Origin: Methanomicrobiaceae archaeon
Lineage (GTDB): Archaea; Halobacteriota; Methanomicrobia; Methanomicrobiales; Methanomicrobiaceae
DNA: 64,000 bases
Direction of reading: 5' to 3'
Assembly: GCA_029762625.1 (NCBI GenBank)
Contig: JARVGI010000007.1
Coordinates: 1 to 64,000 of the forward strand
The notes beneath the pieces were generated by a model that saw only the letters and a program-made list of their open reading frames with translations, made no database searches and was not told where the DNA came from. The position numbers and the translations under genes were made by a program. This document shows positions 43,356 to 52,615 of this stretch, one piece after another; the stretch's first letter is position 1, and each line of letters opens with the position of its first letter.

Positions 43356-44235
43356 GGGCGCACCCCACGATCGCCGCGGCGTCCACGCCGTCTTCAGCGT
43401 AGAGATCCGCCGCGATGGCCTCGAAGACCCCGACGCCCCCGATTACCGCACTGCCGATCTCCACGGCGCTCGCCCCGGCCATCATCATCTCCAGCACATT
43501 GTCCGCCGAGGCGATCCCGCCGCACCCGACGATGGGGATACGGCACGCCTCGTAGAGCTCGTACACGCAGCGGACGGCCACGGGAAAGATGGCGGGGCCC
43601 GAGAGCCCGCCGAACCGGTTGCCGAGGACGGGCCTTCGCAGGCCGGTGGAGATGCGCATCGCTTTCACGGTGTTGATGGCCACGATGGCCGACGCCCCGC
43701 CCTTCTCCGCCGCTATCCCGCACCCGGTGATATCGGTGACGTTCGGGGTGAGCTTCACCCAGGTGGGCAGGCCGAGGGAGGCCACCGCCCGGGTGCAGGC
43801 CTCCACCATTGCCGGGTCGGTGCCGATGGCCGCCCCGTAGCCTTCCGCGTGCGGGCAGCTGAGGTTGAGCTCGAAGCCGGCGGCACGGTCGGCAAACCAT
43901 GCGGCGACCTCCGCAAACTCCTCCGGCGACCCGCCGAAGACGCTCACCACCACCGGCCGCCCGGCGAATCCGTCCAGTTCGCCCGCGAAATCGGCGGAGG
44001 GGTTCGGCAGCCCCATGGCGTTGAGGATGCCGTCTTCGAGCACCGCCACGCAGGGGCCGGGGTGCCCGGGGAAGGGTGCGGGGCCGATGGACTTGGTGAC
44101 CACCCCCCCCGCCCCGATCGACAGCACCCGTGCAAGCGACGCCCCCGTGGTCCCCAGAATTCCCGCAGCGAGCAGGAGGTGGTTGTCCAGCGCCACCCCG
44201 CCCACCTCAATTGCGCCCGGTTTCAGTGCCAGCAT
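43348..44235 (-). CDS. pyrD: Dihydroorotate dehydrogenase catalytic subunit
   Basis: Class 1B FMN enzyme of pyrimidine synthesis. The 295-aa protein shows AAGILGTTGASLARVLSIGAGGVVTKSI, FELNLSCPH with the active-site Cys-containing loop, WVKLTPNVTDI and PIVGCGGIASADNVLEMMMAGASAVEIGSAV (phosphate site). The open frame extends upstream to 44370, but ATG 44235 begins the family homology. Transcribed with pyrK from a promoter shared with divergent mdh. Confidence 0.93.
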   Translation of the reverse strand: MLALKPGAIEVGGVALDNHLLLAAGILGTTGASLARVLSIGAGGVVTKSIGPAPFPGHPGPCVAVLEDGILNAMGLPNPSADFAGELDGFAGRPVVVSVFGGSPEEFAEVAAWFADRAAGFELNLSCPHAEGYGAAIGTDPAMVEACTRAVASLGLPTWVKLTPNVTDITGCGIAAEKGGASAIVAINTVKAMRISTGLRRPVLGNRFGGLSGPAIFPVAVRCVYELYEACRIPIVGCGGIASADNVLEMMMAGASAVEIGSAVIGGVGVFEAIAADLYAEDGVDAAAIVGCAHA

Positions 44236-44244
44236 TGCAGAGAA

Positions 44245-44282
44245 ATTGTAGTTATTTATTATTAGCATGCCCATATTGTAGT
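44245..44282. promoter_or_regulatory. Shared pyrD/mdh promoter with 8-bp direct repeats
   Basis: The 50-bp gap between the two divergent starts contains an A/T-rich core (TTATTTATTATTAG, 44252-44265), usable as TATA for both genes, flanked by two copies of ATTGTAGT at 44245-44252 and 44275-44282, 30 bp apart (about three helical turns). GCATGC lies between them. Confidence 0.4.
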
Positions 44283-44285
44283 CAC

Positions 44286-45152
44286 ATGACCAGCCTCTCC
44301 GTGATGGGTGTCGGGCGTGTGGGGGGCGAGGTCGCCTACCTGGCCGCGGTGCTGGGCCTCGTCGACACAATCAACCTCCATGACACCTATAAGCCTCTTC
44401 TCGAGGCGCAGATCCTGGATCTCGAGCACACCGGGCTCGATATCCGGGTCTCCCGCGATCCGGCGGACATCCACGATACGGATGTGTTCGTCTTTGCGGC
44501 GGGAACCCCCCGGACCCCCGATGTCAAAACCCGCGCCGATCTCCTGCAGGCCAACCTCCCGGTCGCGGATCTCTGCAGCAAGTACCTCCGCCGCTTCGAC
44601 GGCATGCTCATCACCATCACCAACCCGATGGACGCCAACAACTACTATCTCTGGAAAAAGACCGGGCTCGACCGGGGCCGCTGCATCGGGTCGGGGGGAA
44701 TGCTGGATTCGGCGCGCTTTTCCGGGTTTCTGCGGCAGCGCGGCATCGACGGCGAGGGCTGGGTGCTGGGGGAGCACGGCGAACACCAGGTCCCGGTCTT
44801 CTCCCGGCTTGCGAGGTCGGTGCCGGAGCAGATCCGCGAGGAGATCCTCGGCGCCATGGGCAGCGCGAGCATGCAGGTGATCCGGGGCAAAGGGGGCACC
44901 GTCTTCGGGCCCGCCTACCACACCGTAACTCTCATCCGGGCGATCCTGGAGGATGCCGGGGAGGTCTATCCCTGTTCCTGCGTGCTGGACGGCGAATACG
45001 GTGTCGAGGGCTGTTCCCTCGGGGTGCCGGCGCGGATCGGCGGACAGGGCGTCGAGGAGATCCTCGAGTGGGACCTCGACGCGTGGGAACAGCGGCGATT
45101 CCGCGAGGCGGCCGCATTCGAGAAGCAGCTGGTCGGGCAGTCCAATGAGTGA
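44286..45152 (+). CDS. mdh: Malate/lactate dehydrogenase family protein
   Basis: Interconverts malate and oxaloacetate with NAD(P). The 288-aa sequence has MTSLSVMGVGRVGGEVAYLAA (Rossmann GxGxxG at residues 8-13), AAGTPRTPDVKTRADLL (substrate-loop Arg), ITNPMDANNYYLWK, and GEHGEHQVPVFSR with the catalytic His. LDH and MDH are difficult to separate; Arg in the TPRTP loop favours malate. The frame opens earlier but those codons are on the opposite gene's promoter; ATG 44286 is chosen. Its stop overlaps polB by 8 bp. Confidence 0.88.
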   Translation: MTSLSVMGVGRVGGEVAYLAAVLGLVDTINLHDTYKPLLEAQILDLEHTGLDIRVSRDPADIHDTDVFVFAAGTPRTPDVKTRADLLQANLPVADLCSKYLRRFDGMLITITNPMDANNYYLWKKTGLDRGRCIGSGGMLDSARFSGFLRQRGIDGEGWVLGEHGEHQVPVFSRLARSVPEQIREEILGAMGSASMQVIRGKGGTVFGPAYHTVTLIRAILEDAGEVYPCSCVLDGEYGVEGCSLGVPARIGGQGVEEILEWDLDAWEQRRFREAAAFEKQLVGQSNE

Positions 45153-47580
45153 CCGAACAAACCCGGCCAAAAACCCGGAAGAACCGGCAGAACGCCTCTT
45201 TGGCATCAACCAGGTGGAGTACTCCGTCGCCGCCGGCGGCCCCGTCGTCCACATCTTCGGCCGCGACCCCGGCGGCGAGGCCGCCCATATCGAGGTCGCC
45301 GGGTTCCGGCCGTATTTTTACGCGCCTGCCGGGGAAGTGGCAACGGTCCCCCCCCCGGCAGTGGTGGAGTCCGACCCGGCAACGCCGTACTACTCGATCC
45401 GGGGCGAGGAGCTGCGCCGCCTCTACACCCAGAAACCCACCGACGTGCGCGAGGTCAGGGACCGCTACACCCACTACGAGGCCGACATCCCCTTCGCCAC
45501 CCGCTTCATGATCGACATGGGGCTGACCGGCGGGGTGGCGGTGCCTGCGCTGCAGTGCGACTACCGGAGCGTGCGCCCCGCTTCGGTGCAGGCGCCGGCC
45601 CGCATCTGCCTCATGGACATCGAGTGCGAAGACGAGCGGGGCTTTCCCTCGCCCGACCGCGACAAAATCATCTGCATCACCTGCTGGGACTCCTTCGATG
45701 ACGTCTACACCACCTTCTACCTCGTCGCCGAAGGGACCCGTCTCGACGAGGCGGCGCTCAGGCCGGACGGGATGGGGCGGTGTTTCGGAGACGACCACCA
45801 TATCCGCATCTTCGAGAGCGAGAGGGCGATGCTGGAGGCATTCGCCGACTATATCCGGGAGACGGACCCTGACATCATGAGCGGATGGAACTTCACCGAG
45901 TTCGACATCGACTACACCCTCAAACGGACCGGGGCGCTGGGGATGCGGGGCGATGAGCTCTCCCGCCTGCCGGGCCAGACCGAGCGGAGCGCCATCCGCG
46001 GGCGGGCGCTCTTCGACCTGCTTTCCGCCTACAAAAAGATGCACGCCACCCAGAAAGAGTCCTACCGGCTCGACGCGGTGGCGGAAGAGGAGCTCGGCGA
46101 GGGCAAGATCCGCTACGCCGGGACCATCAGCGACCTCTGGAAAAACGACCCCCGCCACCTGATCGCCTACAACTTCCGCGACGTGGAGCTCTGTGTGGCG
46201 ATCGACCGGAAAGACAGCATCATCGACTTCTACCGCGAGATCTCCCGGTACGTGGGCCTCCCGCTCGACCGGACGCTCAACTCCTCGAACGTCATCGACA
46301 TCTACATCCTGCGGAAAGCGCACGGGACGTTCGTGCTCCCCTCGAAAGGCTACGCCGCCTCGGAGGAGTTCGAGGGGGCGACCGTCTTCGATCCCTCGCG
46401 GGGGGTGCGGGAGAACGTGGTGGTGCTCGACTTAAAATCCCTCTATCCCATGTGCATGATGACCATCAACGCCTCGCCGGAGACCAAGGATCGCGACGGG
46501 GAACTGCGCGCCCCGAACGGCGTGCGGTTCCGCCGCCGGCCCGACGGGCTGACCAGGAGCATCATTAGCGAACTCCTGCGGGAGCGTGACGAGAAGAAGG
46601 CCCAGCGTGACGCATATCCCTTCGGGTCGCCGGAATACGTCCTCTATGACCTGCAGCAGAACGTCCTGAAGGTGATCATGAACACCTACTACGGGGTGAG
46701 CGGGTACGCGAGGTTCCGCCTGTACGACCGCGAGATCGGGGCGGCGGTCACCTCGGTCGGGCGGGCTATCATCGAGCACACCCGCACCGTCATCGACGGG
46801 ATGGGGTATACGGTCATCTACGGCGACACCGACTCCTGCATGGTGCAGCTGCCCCCCAGAGACCTCGAGGAGACTATCGCCGTGGCCCGGGAGATCGAGC
46901 GGCGCGTCAATGAAAGCTACGCAGAATTCGCCCGGACCGTGCTCAACGCCGACTCGCATTACTTCTCCATCAAGTTCGAAAAAGTCTACCGACGGTTCTT
47001 TCAGGCAGGGAAAAAGAAGCGCTATGCCGGCAAGCTCGTCTGGAAAGAGGGCCAGACAGTCGACCGGATCGACATCGTCGGGTTCGAGATGCGGCGGAGC
47101 GACTCCCCGCAGATCACGCGGGAGGTGCAGTACACGGTCATCGACCTCATCCTCAGGGAGACCGATTTCGCGCCGGTGAAGGCCTACCTCGCCGGGGTCA
47201 TCGCCGCCTACCGCCGGGGGGAGTACTCCCTCGACGAGATTGGCATTCCTGGCGGGATCGGCAAGGAACTCGACGCCTACGCCACGAAAGACGCCCATAT
47301 CAGGGGCGCGATCTACTCCAATTCTTATCTCGGCACCGATTTCAAGCGGGGGAGCAAGCCCAAACGGATCTATATCAAGAACGTGACGGCGAAATACCCC
47401 AAGACCGACGTGATCTGCTTCGAATATGCCGACCAGGTGCCGCCCGAGTTCGTGGTGGACTACGAGACGATGCTCGAGCGGACGGTCAAGCAGCCCATCT
47501 CCCGCATCATCGAGGCCGTCGGCTGGAAATGGGAGGATGTCGATCCGTCCCGGACCACGCTCTTCGATTTTGGGCTCTGA
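45145..47580 (+). CDS. polB: Family B DNA polymerase
   Basis: Replicative polymerase of 811 aa with 3'-5' proofreading. Exonuclease motifs DIECEDE (about 156), NFTEFDIDYTL and YNFRDVELC, and polymerase motifs DLKSLYPMCMMTIN, KVIMNTYYGVSGY and YGDTDSC (metal Asp pair) are all present. The C-terminus lacks an obvious PIP box by eye. ATG 45145 begins inside the mdh stop. The adjacent, convergent TPR remnant ends 9 bp beyond its stop. Confidence 0.95.
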   Translation: MSDRTNPAKNPEEPAERLFGINQVEYSVAAGGPVVHIFGRDPGGEAAHIEVAGFRPYFYAPAGEVATVPPPAVVESDPATPYYSIRGEELRRLYTQKPTDVREVRDRYTHYEADIPFATRFMIDMGLTGGVAVPALQCDYRSVRPASVQAPARICLMDIECEDERGFPSPDRDKIICITCWDSFDDVYTTFYLVAEGTRLDEAALRPDGMGRCFGDDHHIRIFESERAMLEAFADYIRETDPDIMSGWNFTEFDIDYTLKRTGALGMRGDELSRLPGQTERSAIRGRALFDLLSAYKKMHATQKESYRLDAVAEEELGEGKIRYAGTISDLWKNDPRHLIAYNFRDVELCVAIDRKDSIIDFYREISRYVGLPLDRTLNSSNVIDIYILRKAHGTFVLPSKGYAASEEFEGATVFDPSRGVRENVVVLDLKSLYPMCMMTINASPETKDRDGELRAPNGVRFRRRPDGLTRSIISELLRERDEKKAQRDAYPFGSPEYVLYDLQQNVLKVIMNTYYGVSGYARFRLYDREIGAAVTSVGRAIIEHTRTVIDGMGYTVIYGDTDSCMVQLPPRDLEETIAVAREIERRVNESYAEFARTVLNADSHYFSIKFEKVYRRFFQAGKKKRYAGKLVWKEGQTVDRIDIVGFEMRRSDSPQITREVQYTVIDLILRETDFAPVKAYLAGVIAAYRRGEYSLDEIGIPGGIGKELDAYATKDAHIRGAIYSNSYLGTDFKRGSKPKRIYIKNVTAKYPKTDVICFEYADQVPPEFVVDYETMLERTVKQPISRIIEAVGWKWEDVDPSRTTLFDFGL

Positions 47581-47589
47581 ACCGGGAGA

Positions 47590-48456
47590 TCAGACCGGGC
47601 TTAGCTTGTCCAGGACCAGATCCCGGTGTGTCCGGGCGGCGGTGCTGCGGGGGTCGATCTCCAGCACCCGGTTGTGGCACGTGAGCGCATCACGGTACCG
47701 GAAGAGCGCCTGGAAGGCCAGTCCCTCGCGGTTGAGCGCGTCCACATTCCCGGGATCGAGGGCCAGCGCACGCTCGTAGCTGTCGATCGCGTCCCCATGG
47801 CGGCCGAGGCCGCACAGCGCATCCCCCTGCATGATCAGGAGTTCGACGCACGCAGGATCGATCTGGAGGGCGCATTCGGAGATGACGAGCGCCTCCCCGT
47901 AGCGCTGCAGGCTGACCAGGACCTGCGCTTTCTTCTTCCACGGATCGAGATCGTTGAAATAGCTGGAGAGGGCGCGGTCACAGCAAAGGATCGCGTCCTA
48001 GAACTGGTCCTGCCTGAAGAGCGCGATGGCCTTTCCCGCCCACAACTCCGCATCCTCCGGGCTGATCTCGGCCGCACGGTCGAAGCATGCCAGCGCGGTC
48101 CAGTATGCCCCTTCCTCGATGTGGGAGTATCCTTTGCGGACCAGGATCAGTTCATTGTGGGGATTGAGCTCCAGCGCACGGGAAAACGAGGCGAGAGCAT
48201 CCCCATGCCTCCCCACGTACTGGCAGGAGAGTCCGCGAAGGGTATGGTAGTAGACAATTTCGTCCGTATTGTACTGGGACTCCAGTGCACGCCTGCATAC
48301 TTCCGTCGCCTCCTCGTAGCGCTCGAGAAGAAAGAGCGCCTCCGCCAGTACACCCCACGCACTGGCGCTTCCTGGAGCGAGCTCAAGCGCATGCCCGATG
48401 CATTCCAGTGCTTTTTCATATTCGCAGGTGCGGATGAACACACGCCCGAGGCTCAC
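47590..48456 (-). pseudogene. TPR-repeat protein interrupted by an in-frame TAG
   Basis: Conserved tetratricopeptide repeats (ALELAPGSASAWGVLAEALF, ALELNPHNELILVRKGYSHI, ALALDPGNVDALNREGLAF) run through one reading frame from GTG 48456 to TGA at 47590, except for a TAG at 47998-48000, between FRQDQF and DAILCCDRALS, where TPR consensus expects a polar residue (GAG or CAG to TAG is one change). After the TAG the frame stays intact for 136 codons and the TPR pattern resumes immediately. TPR-like sequence also continues upstream in frame to about 48600 (ADADAWALRGDAD) without any usable start codon. Both signs point to decay. TAG is used as an ordinary stop by many genes here, so suppression is unlikely. 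Confidence 0.8.
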
Positions 48457-48788
48457 CCAGAGATCGTGCCGCTCCGGATCGAGCGTGAGGGCGTTTGCAT
48501 TCGCGACGGCCTTTTTTGCCGGATCCTGATCGGCATCCCCCCGTAATGCCCACGCATCCGCATCCGCGCCTTCGATCAGCCCTTTTGTCTCCTCTTTGGC
48601 ATTCGATCCGAATGCTCCCGGAATCGCATCGTGTTCTCCCGGCGTGCATCGGCTGCGCGGTCTGCATGCGGCGACAATATAGAGTAGACGCCAATATGTA
48701 CATAGAGGTATATATCACTTCCAGTTTTTCATCAGAGTTATCCGGCGAGGCGTGTGCCACCTTATGCAGAGGAGAGAGGAGAGAATCC
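48457..48788. other. Intergenic and decayed 5' region of the TPR gene
   Basis: About 330 bp. The part nearest the TPR remnant (48457 to about 48600) translates in the TPR frame but has no ATG, GTG or TTG. The rest is A/T-rich (48680-48740, with GATATATACC on the minus strand, a possible promoter) and ends at the TnpB stop. Nothing else is seen. Confidence 0.4.
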
Positions 48789-49523
48789 TCACTCCAGCAT
48801 GCACATCAGGTGTTCGAAGAGATAGGATTCTGACATACCCCCTGCCAGAAAGGGCAGCGGGCTTGCAGGCCGGCGGCGTTCTCGCACAACCTCCGGAGGG
48901 GTATCAGTGCTCCCTTTACACGCATCTCTGTCTACGTGCAATTGATCTCCGCCACCATCTGTGACTGCGATATTGAACGCTGCGTTCACATCGGCGTGAT
49001 CAACGTGCCCGCAGCAGGGGCACTCAAAACTCTTCCTGTGTCGGAGGCCAATATCGCCGCATTTCGAGCATCGCTTCGAGGTAAATGCCGGATCGACATA
49101 GACCACAGGAATGCCGACTTTTTTTGCTTTCACCTCCACCATCTTCTGAAGCTGGTAGAATGATTCGTTGTTGATACAGAAGGGATGAGAAGAGAAGTTC
49201 TTTTTTCGTATGCGCGGGTTCGACCCGTAGAGTTTTTCCAGCTTGATCCCCGAACCCAGCCACTTCGCCACATCGACGATTTCCCTGCTGATCTGGTGGT
49301 TGAGATCCTTGAGGATACTGCGTTCCCGCTTATTTATTCGTTTTAATTTTCGGCTTTTGCCGTGAGTCTGCAGTTGCCTGCGAATTTTATTGTATTTGAG
49401 ATGGATATGATGTGCTTTTTTGCCGAGTTTGAACACCTTTCCCGTTGAGGGATGGGCGACCACGGCAATATGGCCCGTCGTGTTGAGATCCACGCCGACC
49501 CAGGAATTTGGTTCGCTATTCAT
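48789..49523 (-). mobile_element. tnpB: TnpB-family (IS200/IS605, IS1341-like) transposase remnant
   Basis: A 244-aa frame with the RuvC-type catalytic residues in GVDLNTTG (Asp12), LEKLYG (Glu96) and HADVNAAFNIA (Asp178) and a zinc finger between them (Cys152, Cys155, Cys168, Cys171). TnpB proteins are usually about 350-420 aa, with an N-terminal domain missing here: in-frame TAG lies 21 bp upstream of the first ATG. No TnpA is adjacent. It therefore appears to be a truncated solo TnpB copy. The C-terminal part (from about 195) diverges from the family. Surrounding DNA is A/T-rich and gene-poor. Stop is TGA at 48789. Confidence 0.8.
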
Positions 49524-50560
49524 TCGAGGAATTCCATCACCCTATCCTGCTGGTATTCGTCTGCACGGTACCTGAACTCATTGCCATGTGATTCCGGGAA
49601 TCTGCCACTCACCTCCATCCCCTATCCACCCTTGGGAACGGGCACATATATATTTATTCAATTTAGTACGCATTTACAATAAATTGTATAGTGAATACTA
49701 TAGGAAAACGGATATACCCGGCATGCCCTGACCACCACCCGACGGTGAGGTGAGAAATCCGGAAAATTGAGGAGAGCACCTGCATAGCCCCGGATCACAG
49801 CCGCAATGACGCGATCGGATTCCCGGAAAAATATCGGTATTCGGGGAACGCGGAGATTGGGTGCTCGTGTGTGTTCAGGTGCATCTAGTGTATGAGAGGT
49901 CTGGTATCACCCTGTGCCGCGGTGATATGAGTATATGCCCCTGCGTTCCCGATCGATGCTGTGTGCGATAGTATTCCGAAGCGAAATATGTTCGAGGACC
50001 TTCGTATCCTTGTGCGTAGATGGTGCGTCTCGCGTGTGGTTTCGTTGGTGTGCCTTGTGAGTGTTTTGCAATTACTGCAACCAGCCGGTGTCTGTGAGGG
50101 GACGCCGGCCGTGTGGGCAGGGACGAGAATCGCTCAGAGAACCGATCCGTTCCTCCTGTGTGCATGGAGGAGCGAACCGAGGGGGCGTGTTCCCGTGTGA
50201 TCGAACCTGTACTCGTCATCTCCGACCCACATAACAACTTCATCGCCCTCTAATATATATTTAATAAATTTTGTCTATACTATTAAAATAAAATATATTT
50301 ACTTTTGGAGAACCTGGATCCGTAACACACATTTTTTCCACCGGGTGTGCCCCGGGATTTCCGGTAGAAAAGAATCTCCGCGGGTTTCATCGCTTTGGAG
50401 GGGGCGTGTTCCCGGCCCCCATACCGCCGGGGACGGGTGCTGTCCGCACCTCACCGCGAGCTCCACGCGGGAGGCGACGTAGGTACCCCGCATGGTGCCG
50501 GGGGCAGGCGCTACCCCTACCAAGGCCATCGAAAAATGGGTTGCCGCGAGCGACGACGCT
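49524..50560. other. Gene-poor region, about 1 kb
   Basis: No frame with codon pattern or family signal was accepted. The A/T-rich part (49650-49720) holds two overlapping palindromes, and a second A/T-rich block (50240-50310) has several TATA-like runs on both strands. Composition between (49740-50230) is less GC-rich and less codon-like than neighbours. It may be relic sequence of the mobile element or hold RNA genes I cannot recognise. Confidence 0.4.
49675..49702. repeat. Overlapping palindromes near the TnpB remnant
   Basis: TACAATAAATTGTA (49675-49688) and TATAGTGAATACTATA (49687-49702) are each perfect inverted repeats with two- and four-base spacers, sharing two bases. They may be hairpin ends of an IS200/605-type element, or an operator. 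Confidence 0.5.
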
Positions 50561-51073
50561 TCAGGAGATATCCTTGAAGAGCGGTTCGAGATCCCCGGCC
50601 CATGCCGCGATCTCGTCCCAGTCACGGAAATCACCCTCCATGACGCCCGCCATCTTGATAATCTCCGCATCGGCCCCGGAAAGATCATCGTAGGTAAGTT
50701 TTCCGGCAAAAATGCCGACGTCGAAGGGGTGCACGTAAGGGCGTATGACCGAGATGGCCGCGCGCCCGCTCTCGCGGTTCTCCTCGGTCGCCTCCTTCAT
50801 CGAAAAGCCCACCGCGAATACCGCCACCGGCACCCGGCGAAGGTCGTCCTGGAAATTTTTAACGAAATCGACCGCTTCAGGGAGCCATTTGCCCATGTAG
50901 ATCGGGCTGCCGATCACCACACCGCCATACCCGGTCAGGTTCTCGGTCTCGAGAACATTGCTGACCGAAACGTCCACGCCCACATCCCGCAGCACCTCTG
51001 CAATCTCTTCTGCAATTTCCCCTGTGGAACCGTAGCGTGACGCATATGCAACAAGGATTTTCTTTTCTGCCAT
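50561..51073 (-). CDS. Flavodoxin-domain protein
   Basis: A 170-aa FMN-binding protein. N-terminal MAEKKILVAYASRYGSTGEIAEEIAEVL gives the flavin phosphate loop (ASRYGST), followed by GGVVIGSPIYMGKWLPEAVDFVKNF and a C-terminal IFAGKLTYDDLSG. It resembles HemG/protoporphyrinogen-oxidase-like flavodoxins. The frame is open to 51331, but ATG 51073 with GGAGGTG upstream begins the family homology. No adjacent partner suggests its electron acceptor. Confidence 0.82.
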   Translation of the reverse strand: MAEKKILVAYASRYGSTGEIAEEIAEVLRDVGVDVSVSNVLETENLTGYGGVVIGSPIYMGKWLPEAVDFVKNFQDDLRRVPVAVFAVGFSMKEATEENRESGRAAISVIRPYVHPFDVGIFAGKLTYDDLSGADAEIIKMAGVMEGDFRDWDEIAAWAGDLEPLFKDIS

Positions 51074-51346
51074 ATCTGCACCTCCGTCTGTCGAACCATG
51101 GTGTCTATCACTGAAATGTCGCATCTCAACAATAAACCTTCCTCCGCCGCGAAGCCACATGCACCATGGACAAGGGGGAGGGCAATGAGATGTGAGGAGT
51201 GCGGATCGCCACCGGAAATCGGCCTTTCTCCGCTCCCGGCCATCGCCGCCCGGGGCGTCTGGTCGTGCGCCTCCGCGGGCCGCAGGCGGTCGCCGCACGA
51301 GACACCATTCGCAACCGATAAGCCTGCACACCGGAGAGTGATAGGT

Positions 51347-51535
51347 ATGCCAATCGTGACCATACAGATGTCAAAAGGCAGGACCGCAGAACAGAAGACG
51401 CAGATCATCGAGGGCGTCACCGCCGTCCTCGTCGACACCCTCGGCGTCGACCCCGGATGGGTGACCGTCCTCCTCCACGAACTTGACCGCGAGAACATCG
51501 GCAAGGCGGGCGTGCCCCTCAGCGGAACGAACTGA
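51347..51535 (+). CDS. 4-oxalocrotonate tautomerase family protein
   Basis: A 62-aa protein starting MPIVTIQMSKGRTAEQK; after Met removal, Pro1 is the catalytic base of the tautomerase family. The pattern beta-strand, helix (AEQKTQIIEGVTAVLVDTLG), strand (VTVLLHELDRENIGKAG) is complete and full length. Substrate unknown. GGAGAGTG is 7 bases upstream of ATG 51347. The 270-bp region between it and the flavodoxin contains nothing recognised. Confidence 0.88.
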   Translation: MPIVTIQMSKGRTAEQKTQIIEGVTAVLVDTLGVDPGWVTVLLHELDRENIGKAGVPLSGTN

Positions 51536-51579
51536 CCGGGCAGGCAGGATTCGACCCCATCTTTTTTTTCAGGCCGTCT

Positions 51580-52488
51580 TCAGCTTGCGATACCTGCCAG
51601 GAGAAAGAGATTTGCGAGGAGCACAAATGCATTCAGGGCGGCAAGATTTGCGGCGGCGCGACAGACAAGGCACCGGCGGCTCTCACAGGGGAGCAGCACG
51701 CCCGCACCAGCGGTGCCCATTATAAGCAGGGAGAGGGCGGCGAGAATACCGAAATCGCCCCTCTCCCACGGAAAAAGAGCGTAGAAGAGCGATGCTGCGG
51801 CCGCACACCCCGCAATAACCCATCCACTCGACTTTCTCCCGTACCGGACCACAAAGGTCCGTTTCCCGCCCAGACGATCCCCTTCCATATCGGGCAGCTC
51901 CACACTCAGGATGAATATCATCCCGTAGCAGAGGAGGGGGACGAGGAAGGGGATCAGGGCAGGATCGAAACGATGCGCCATGACCAGGTATCCTGTTGCC
52001 GGGATGAGTGCTCCGAGGGTCACAGCGGTGCTCACCTCCCCGAGCCCCCGGCCCACGAGCCGCAACGGGGGCGCGGAATACCACCACCCGAGAAGGGCGC
52101 CCAGCCCGACCATGCTTATGAATAGGGGAGAAACGATACCGGCCACCGCCAGGCTTGCGGCGAGGGTAAGGGCAAGCGCATTCAGGACGAGGGCAAGTTT
52201 CAGGGCGGCCGGCGCCAGTTCGGGGTGATGGACGAGCATCCCGCTGCCGCCCGAGATCAGCGTCCTCGACCCCGCGCGATCCGGTATCCTGTCAAAATAC
52301 TCGTTGCTGTAAGAAACCGAGAGATGGACGAGTCCGAACGCCGTATACCCCGTCCAGAATGCCACAGGATCGGGGGAAGCACCCATCTGGACAGCGGCGA
52401 GTGCACCCATGCAAAAGAGCAGAAAGCCCCCGAGCAGAAACGGCAGCCTCCCCATCCGGAGCATCCTGCACACGAACTCTGCCGCCAT
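51580..52488 (-). CDS. UbiA-family prenyltransferase
   Basis: A 302-aa membrane protein with about eight hydrophobic helices. The two prenyl-diphosphate/Mg2+ motifs are SNEYFDRIPD (about residues 61-70) and ELPDMEGDRLGGKRT (about 194-208). Members attach prenyl chains to aromatic rings (quinones) or to lipid precursors; in archaea also digeranylgeranylglyceryl phosphate synthase. Which applies is uncertain, and quinone use is not expected in Methanomicrobiales. The gene is divergent from the DUF523 protein. Confidence 0.85.
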   Translation of the reverse strand: MAAEFVCRMLRMGRLPFLLGGFLLFCMGALAAVQMGASPDPVAFWTGYTAFGLVHLSVSYSNEYFDRIPDRAGSRTLISGGSGMLVHHPELAPAALKLALVLNALALTLAASLAVAGIVSPLFISMVGLGALLGWWYSAPPLRLVGRGLGEVSTAVTLGALIPATGYLVMAHRFDPALIPFLVPLLCYGMIFILSVELPDMEGDRLGGKRTFVVRYGRKSSGWVIAGCAAAASLFYALFPWERGDFGILAALSLLIMGTAGAGVLLPCESRRCLVCRAAANLAALNAFVLLANLFLLAGIAS

Positions 52489-52615
52489 GTTCCTCTCCCT
52501 CGCCGCAGGGCGTTCCCAGAGGAATACGAGCGGAGGAACCTATATAATCATTTCCTTCCTGCAGACATGGGGAAATGTATATTATTCGCCATAGCTCTAC
52601 CCTGCCGAGGTGTTG

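Noticed and set aside
47998-48000. TAG read as pyrrolysine
   Set aside because: No pyl genes in the window, TAG is used as a normal stop many times, and the 5' end of this gene also appears decayed; nonsense mutation is simpler.
49875-50243. Short ORFs on both strands in the gene-poor region (e.g. 49961-50200 and 49875-50243)
   Set aside because: No ribosome site, codon pattern or recognisable motif; one has a hydrophobic stretch but no other support.
50299-50709. 136-codon minus-strand frame beside the flavodoxin
   Set aside because: It overlaps the convincing flavodoxin gene in another frame and shows no family signal.
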